Assembly (NCBI GenBank): GCA_026770585.1 | Contig: MU647425.1 | Location: 66,743 to 85,323, forward strand | From: Baffinella frigidus | Taxonomy: Eukaryota > Cryptophyceae > Cryptomonadales > Baffinellaceae | Direction of reading: 5' to 3' | DNA length: 18,581 nt | Shown here: one piece after another, positions 13,961-18,581 of the stretch | Layout: each line of letters opens with the position of its first letter | How positions within the stretch are numbered: position 1 is the first letter of the stretch | The notes under the pieces: generated by a model | The model's database searches: none | Told to the model about the DNA's origin: nothing | The model's input: only the letters and a program-made list of their open reading frames with translations | Translations under genes and position numbers: made by a program

Positions 13961-14953
13961 ATGTGGATGTACTCAATTGAATCAGAATCAAAAGCATTCA
14001 CAACAATCCCGCCCACAGGACTTCTGCAACAAATATATCCCAACACCCACACGACCTCCAGGTTTCATCCATTTAGCATCGCGAACGCCCAAGCAGCTTT
14101 TAAATCCTCTCTCCCCCCACCGCAACAAACTAAACCGACAATCATCCCTCTTGGATTCCAAGATCCCAGAACCCTGTCCCAAATCCAAGTCTATCGCCTC
14201 GTATGTGAAGCGGTTTTCAAACTTCGATCAGCCAAGGCCTGGAAATTGGACACTTCCAAACATGTTCTGGAAGCCTCTCTCAACCTTGTTCTGGTTCGCC
14301 AACTCTTCTCTAATCTGACAAAACCGTGCTCTACTATCAGAATACTCCTAATACCTCTCTCACAAGACCACATGCGAAAATACGAGACACCGGAAAAACA
14401 ACAATCGGCATTCCGCAATGCTTTCGAATTCCTCAAAGAAGTCGCTCTCTCCGCATTTGAAACAAACAACGGCACCGACAAACCAGCCCTCCGAGACGAG
14501 ACAACAGCCCCATTCAACCATCGGTTTTCCGGTGACATCCGCCCAAACCTCATCCTCAACTCCCAAGGCATACTCAAACACAAGAACACCGAACCAATCC
14601 TAAACCCGTTCAATTGGCCAGACTTCCCATCCATCGGATCAACCTCTGGACTCAGAAAACGAAAACAGCAAGCCTCTGCAGCTCACGAACCTGAAACGAC
14701 AACTTCACCCCAAAAACAACAAAAGCAGCGAACTCCCCCACCGCCTGACCCCGCCACCAAATCGCAACCACCAAAAAAACGCCCCAATACACCGTTCCCA
14801 TGGGAATACTGCTCAAAATGCTGGGAATTCGCGGAACATTACACCACACACTGCAATCTCACAACCCCTAAAGACACACCAGAAACCTTTCATGATCAAT
14901 TGCGTCAGCTACAACAAAAACATCAACATGAACGCAAAAGACAGAGAAAATAA
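13961..14953 (+). CDS. Gag-like basic ORF with CCHC zinc knuckle
   Basis: 330 residues from ATG 13961, 16 bases after the previous stop; the frame is open upstream to 13886. The first half is a helical, Leu-rich globular part (about 14185-14460). The middle and end are strongly basic and low in complexity, with nuclear-signal-like KR clusters (RKRKQQ at about 14656, PPKKRPN at about 14771, and a terminal ERKRQRK). A zinc knuckle lies at 14810-14854: Cys 14810, Cys 14819, His 14837, Cys 14852, that is C-x2-C-x5-H-x4-C, one residue longer than the retroviral gag knuckle. It ends with a Gln-rich, probably coiled tail. This is how LINE ORF1 or gag proteins look: nucleic-acid binding, RNP formation. 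The position after pol is unusual, since ORF1 normally precedes ORF2. It may be the 3' ORF of this element, the C-terminal part of one polyprotein expressed by a further +1 shift, or the gag of a neighbouring copy. Confidence 0.65.
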   Translation: MWMYSIESESKAFTTIPPTGLLQQIYPNTHTTSRFHPFSIANAQAAFKSSLPPPQQTKPTIIPLGFQDPRTLSQIQVYRLVCEAVFKLRSAKAWKLDTSKHVLEASLNLVLVRQLFSNLTKPCSTIRILLIPLSQDHMRKYETPEKQQSAFRNAFEFLKEVALSAFETNNGTDKPALRDETTAPFNHRFSGDIRPNLILNSQGILKHKNTEPILNPFNWPDFPSIGSTSGLRKRKQQASAAHEPETTTSPQKQQKQRTPPPPDPATKSQPPKKRPNTPFPWEYCSKCWEFAEHYTTHCNLTTPKDTPETFHDQLRQLQQKHQHERKRQRK

Positions 14954-15350
14954 TTCACTGCCCACAACCTCCCGCTTCAGAATCCCCCCAAGCGCTCAGC
15001 GAAAAACACAGAAATCTGAACCATCCCCCTAACTACACTCACTCCCAGCGCTAAAGGGTACATCAGATCAACTCTGCAAACCACCAACAACCCCACATCC
15101 ACTAACGGCTCACGGCACTTTACGACTCCGCTCTGAAACACGGAACAGGATCCTGTATCATAACACCCCTACAATACACCAGAACGGTTACTCACCTTTC
15201 CATGCGATTCTGAATAGACACTTCCGCCCTTCAAGCCCAACCTGCTCAGATCAGAACACCTCATAACGCACCTGCAATCGCGTGGATCATACATAAGACC
15301 TCAGCCTCCCAGAACTACCCCGAACTCACAGACCAAAAATTGACCAACAG
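14954..15350. other. A/C-rich non-coding stretch, possible 3' UTR of the element
   Basis: No open frame of note on either strand and no RNA gene seen. Composition is the same G-poor A/C mix as the element. A short palindrome around CAGGATCCTG (about 15149-15158) is the only local structure I noticed. Confidence 0.5.
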
Positions 15351-16713
15351 CCGCTACCAAACCCTAAAACCTCAACCCTGAATCGTCCAACCCCCAACCC
15401 TCCAGCAAACCCTCAGCAATCAACAATCAACCACAAACCCTCATCCGCAACCCTCAACACTCAAACCTCAAACCTCATCCCCGAATAATAAACCCTCAAC
15501 CTAAACCCTAACTCCAAAACACAGAACCCAAAATCCTAAAACATGAACCCTACACCATAAACCTTGAACCCTAAAACCTGAACCCGACAACACACACACA
15601 CTGAACACTAAACCCTGCGCCAATGCACCCTACTCCCTCAAATCTGACCCACACAAACCACACCCTAAACCCTAAACCCTAAGCCATAAATCCTGAACCG
15701 TACGTCATAAATCCCAAAACCTAAAAATAAAACATCGACCTCAACAATAAACCCTCAACCCTCAAACCCCCTACCCTCAACTTCCAAGAACCAAGCCTCA
15801 ACCCTGCACCCCCAACCTCCGACATCTAAACCCTCAACCTGACCCTAAACCCTACACCTTAAATCCTAAACTCCAAAACTTAACCCTTAAACTGTACATC
15901 AGAAATCCTTAACCTTACACCATAAACCATAAACCATAAACCCTGCACCCACAACCCCAAACCCCGAACCCCAAACCCTAAAAAAGAGACCCTAAACACC
16001 CAAACAATACACCATAAACATGAATCATTAAACACCAAATCCTAAACACTGAACCATAAACCCATACCTTTAAACCCCAGACCCCAAACACAAAACCCAA
16101 ACCCTAAACCTGAAACTCCAACACCCGAACGAAAACCCTGAACCCTAAAATCATACACCCTCAACCACAAACCCTACACCACACAACCTAAAACCCCGAA
16201 ACCCTAAAAATAAACACCAAGAACCAAATCCTACACCATGATGACCAAAACCCTCAACACTGAAACCTCAACACCAAAACCTAAACCCCAAACCATCTAT
16301 CCTAACCACCTAGCCCCTAAACATCAAATCCCAAACCCCAAACCCTAAAAACTAAACCTAAAACACTAAACCCCAAACTGAAAACACCCTACACCCCACA
16401 CCCTAAAATTACAAACAACTAAACCCCACACCTTAAACACTAAACCCTCAACAGCCAACCCTCAAACACCAACCTTCAACACTTAACCATCAACCCCCAA
16501 CCCTCAAACCCTCAAACCCCAACAACAAACCATAAAACACCGAAACCAAAAAAAAAAAACCTTAACACCCCAAACCCTACACTTTAAACCCTAAACCCTA
16601 AACCAACCCACAAACTAAACCGTAAACCCTCAACTCTCAAACCATCAACTTCAACACCCAACACTAAAATCCCAACCCTCAACCCTCGACCCTCAAACAA
16701 AAAGAAGGAAACA

Positions 16714-16757
<44 letters not shown>

Positions 16758-16930
16758 AAATGTATATGTAAAAATACCCCTGAACTGTCAAACCCCACAC
16801 CCTAACCCCCAACCCCCAAACCTCAACCTCTAAAATCCCCAACCATAAACCATAAACCCCAAAACTCTCATCCCTAAACCCCACACACAAAAACCTAAAA
16901 CATAAACCCCAAACTATCAACCTTGAACCC
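15350..16930 (+). repeat. Degenerate telomere-like tract (CCCTAAA/CCCTCAA/CCATAAA variants)
   Basis: About 1.6 kb is built of short variants of CCCTAAA: perfect heptamers in tandem at 15663-15676 with a third ending in G, another pair near 16588-16602, and hundreds of bases of near-matches such as CCCTCAA, CCATAAA and CCCAAAC. CCCTAAA is the C-strand of the plant and algal-type telomere TTTAGGG. The degeneracy shows it is an old internal or subtelomeric tract, not a live telomere end. In this orientation the chromosome end it derived from would lie to the left, the side of the retrotransposon. A 12-A run lies near 16548 and an (AT)n microsatellite near 16713. Confidence 0.85.
16713..16768. 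repeat. (AT)n microsatellite
   Basis: An almost pure TA dinucleotide tract interrupted by a C at its left and G/A changes at its right (TATGTATAAATGTATATG). It interrupts the telomere-like tract. An apparent minus-strand frame through it encodes alternating Tyr/Ile and is an artefact. Confidence 0.95.
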
Positions 16931-16939
16931 CAACCGACC

Positions 16940-17722
16940 GGACCTGCCACGAGACTCTGCACTGGAAGGCGACATCTGATCCCAAAGGAAATAGGGCACT
17001 CCATCGGATCCTCCCTACAAACAAAACAAAAACTGCTGAGGACCATCAGATCTTGAGAATCCCACAGGGGGGCTCATCAACGAGACCCCTGCCCTTAAAA
17101 CACCATCACCCCAACAAATAAAACAAGTCACAAACCAAAACGCAACTCCCATCACCTGGGAACACACCAGCGATTGCATGGATCCCAGCATCCCACCACC
17201 ATCCCGAGCACAGCAAAACCTGATGGGTAGCACCTTCAGCTCCACCAAAACCGAAACGAAAAGAAAAGAAGAAAGAAAAAGAAAAACAATCACCCGATCA
17301 CCCAACACCACCCAACGTTCAACAAACGGAGAGTCCGCCGGGTGGAAGACAAGACACGTAAATAAGCTGACGGCCAGCGGTGGAAGCGCCAACAACATTC
17401 CACACCAACAGCATCCCCACCCACCAAACACCCCACAAGTAAAGATCCAGCCCCAGGAGAAATGAACAATCGCACGGACCCCGGACACCCACCTTTTCCC
17501 GAGACCAAACATAGAACAGGGCGCTTTGACAGAGCAGCATGCCGGCCGGAAGCGCACACACCACACAAAACCGAAGCGACGCTGCCGCCGCCCCGATCTG
17601 CCACTTCAGAACCTCCCGTAACGACCCCCCTGACTGGCCTGGCACCACATCCGGGGCGCTGCCTCCCCAGGTGATACAGGAAAACCCGGCCTGGCATCCC
17701 AGCGGATCCTCCAAAAAAAAAT
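16940..17722. other. A/C-rich intergenic segment ending in a 9-A run
   Basis: No gene is supported; the short frames on both strands have no recognisable protein character. A purine-rich stretch of GAAAAGAAAAGAAG type lies at about 17257-17287. The sequence CGGATCCTCC occurs twice (about 17004-17013 and 17703-17712), each time followed by A-rich sequence, the second by nine A residues at 17713-17721. The strong A/C bias of the window stops just after this run, so it is a candidate 3' end of a retrotransposed unit. Confidence 0.45.
16949..17018 (+). repeat. Dispersed repeat, copy 1 (matches 17857-17926)
   Basis: The left 39 bases match 17857-17895 at 29 of 39 positions by hand count, including the shared word TGCACTGGAA; the right ends share GATCC and CTAC words. 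Both copies span 70 bases. This looks like an old dispersed repeat or a shared piece of a non-coding element. Confidence 0.5.
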
Positions 17723-17856
17723 AATGAAATGACCAGAAATCAAATGGCTCAAAGCACTGAAGAATAGTTAAAGGTTCGGTGTGTGTTCAGTGAGCATGGG
17801 AGCGATGTCGCATACCTTCACCCACCCCAAGAGAACCAACCCTTTATCCCCTCTTC

Positions 17857-17926
17857 ACGAGCCTTTGCACTGGAAAGCTAAACGCGACCCGAAAGCAAAA
17901 ATGCTTTCTATGCAGATCCCTTCTAC
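17857..17926 (+). repeat. Dispersed repeat, copy 2 (matches 16949-17018)
   Basis: Partner of the repeat at 16949-17018. It lies in DNA of more balanced composition, beyond the A run at 17713. Many of the differences between the copies are transitions, as expected from decay of a methylated repeat. Confidence 0.5.
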
Positions 17927-17964
17927 GGAACGGCGTGTCGCTGGCATATGCTGGGCGAAATTAA

Positions 17965-18017
17965 AACCTAAAGGACCTAAAGGAATATAAAGGACCTAAA
18001 GGACCTAAAGGACCTAA
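17965..18017 (+). repeat. GGACCTAAA tandem repeat
   Basis: About five units of the 9-mer GGACCTAAA, one with a substitution and altered spacing (GGAATATAAA). A related doublet, CTAAAGGTC CTAAAGGTC, lies at about 18280-18300. The core CCTAAA is one base short of the telomere heptamer seen further left; a link is possible but not shown. Confidence 0.85.
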
Positions 18018-18365
18018 TATCTTATCAAACCTGGGGTTTTTTTGGTGCTTGAGGGGGGGGGGGGGAGAAAAAGGGGCTCGGCCGGACCTATGTAGGTGGG
18101 GTCGAGGAGCTCATCCGTAGTTAACTCCCAACTCCTCAAGAGTGAGGTGGGCGTGACCTTCGATGTGAGTGTAAATAAAAGCACCAAAGCACCACCGTAA
18201 AAGACCAATTTAAAATGGACGTGACCTTCTACAAGTAGTTTTGGGGAAGCGTCCAGGGCTGAACGCTTTTGAGGGGAGATCACTAAAGGTCCTAAAGGTC
18301 CAGGCGTGCTTGACCACAGTTCCTGTACCGTATTTTCCATATAAATGTCCCTGGGACAATTCATG

Positions 18366-18545
18366 CTTCCTGGGGGGGGGCGACATTTTCACTATGAGGT
18401 CCACTATGAGCTTCCCAGGGGGGGGGGACATTTTGGGGGGGAGACATTTTCACTGCACTATGAGTTTCCGTGGGGGGGGGATGATTTGGGGGTGCGACAT
18501 TTCGTGAAGATGCATTCCACTATGAGCCTCTCAGTGGGGGTTTGC
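18366..18545. repeat. G-rich tandem repeat with CACTATGAG and GACATTTT words
   Basis: The word CACTATGAG occurs at 18390-18398, 18402-18410, 18456-18464 and 18518-18526. Runs of 7-10 G alternate with GACATTTT/GACATTTC. The units are roughly 12-62 bases apart and imperfect. G runs of this density could form G-quadruplexes on the + strand. A similar G run lies at about 18053-18064. Confidence 0.75.
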
Positions 18546-18581
18546 GTTTTCGACAAAAAGTGCAAACAGTTGCGTCCCGAT

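Larger units (their letters stand above)
17723..18581. other. Right flank with different base composition, no gene seen
   Basis: From about 17723 the G-poor bias disappears, and after 18000 the + strand becomes G-rich. Apart from the repeats listed separately I see no coding frame with protein character on either strand, no tRNA and no rRNA. A small inverted repeat, AAGCGT with ACGCTT, lies at about 18247-18267. Confidence 0.6.

Noticed and set aside
16693-17046. Minus-strand frame of 117 codons
   Set aside because: It runs through the AT microsatellite and telomere-like repeats; its Tyr/Ile stretch is repeat translation.
17178-17674. Short plus-strand frames in the right part
   Set aside because: Low-complexity Lys/Pro/His-rich translations without recognisable domains; treated as non-coding.
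17015-17714. Overlapping minus-strand frames
   Set aside because: They arise because stop codons are rare on the complement of A/C-rich DNA; no conserved motif or consistent start is seen.
18014-18364. Minus-strand frame of 116 codons
   Set aside because: Its poly-Pro and Ser stretches come from the G run, and there is no family resemblance.
1-18581. LTRs, terminal inverted repeats, CRISPR arrays, tRNA or rRNA genes
   Set aside because: I saw no long direct or inverted terminal repeats, no regular spacer arrays and no cloverleaf or rRNA signatures. The RT, APE and lack of an integrase also argue against an LTR element.

Overview
This is eukaryotic DNA, and almost all of its coding content is one very large LINE-like (non-LTR) retrotransposon on the + strand. 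The best guess for the host is an alga or another protist with plant-type telomeres. Evidence for that: the 3' flank is full of degenerate CCCTAAA-like heptamers (TTTAGGG on the other strand), which green plants, green algae, dinoflagellates and some other protists use. G-rich tandem repeats and reiterated GGACCTAAA units follow, and nothing looks prokaryotic. A dinoflagellate is my favoured guess, but nothing here proves it. The standard genetic code fits.

Layout. Positions 3-11978 are one open frame that enters through the left edge of the window, 3991 codons without a stop. In order it encodes: tandem OTU-like cysteine-protease modules (about 3-3450), a Ulp1/C48-type cysteine protease (about 3840-4420), a Pro/Thr-rich linker, an AP-endonuclease-like EEP nuclease (about 5010-5870), a long unassigned region (about 5880-7660), a LINE-type reverse transcriptase (about 7670-8920), another long region ending in a Cys/His cluster (10686-10844), a divergent RNase H (about 10920-11370) and a CCHC zinc-binding motif (11793-11861). 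Homology then appears to move to the +1 frame (11854-12324). That frame is cut by one TAA at 12322 and runs on to 13944; just after the stop lies a short NPPF-like motif resembling Dam-type methyltransferase-like domains. A third frame, again +1, carries a basic ORF with a gag-like CCHC zinc knuckle (13961-14953).

Downstream there is no convincing gene. 14954-15350 is plain A/C-rich DNA. About 15350-16930 is a degenerate telomere-like tract containing an (AT)n microsatellite. 16940-17722 is A/C-rich and ends in a 9-A run. 17723-18581 has different composition and several short tandem repeats. The + strand is strikingly G-poor from the start to about 17.7 kb, in coding and non-coding DNA alike, then turns G-rich near 18.0-18.5 kb.

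How the parts fit (inference): endonuclease and reverse transcriptase would carry out target-primed reverse transcription, RNase H would remove the RNA strand, and the proteases would process the polyprotein or strip host ubiquitin/SUMO-like modifiers. The domain set recalls the Dualen/RandI family of Chlamydomonas (cysteine protease, APE, RT, RNase H, plus a restriction-like endonuclease). No restriction-like endonuclease is recognisable here. The multiplied OTU-like modules and the extra downstream frames are the most unusual parts.
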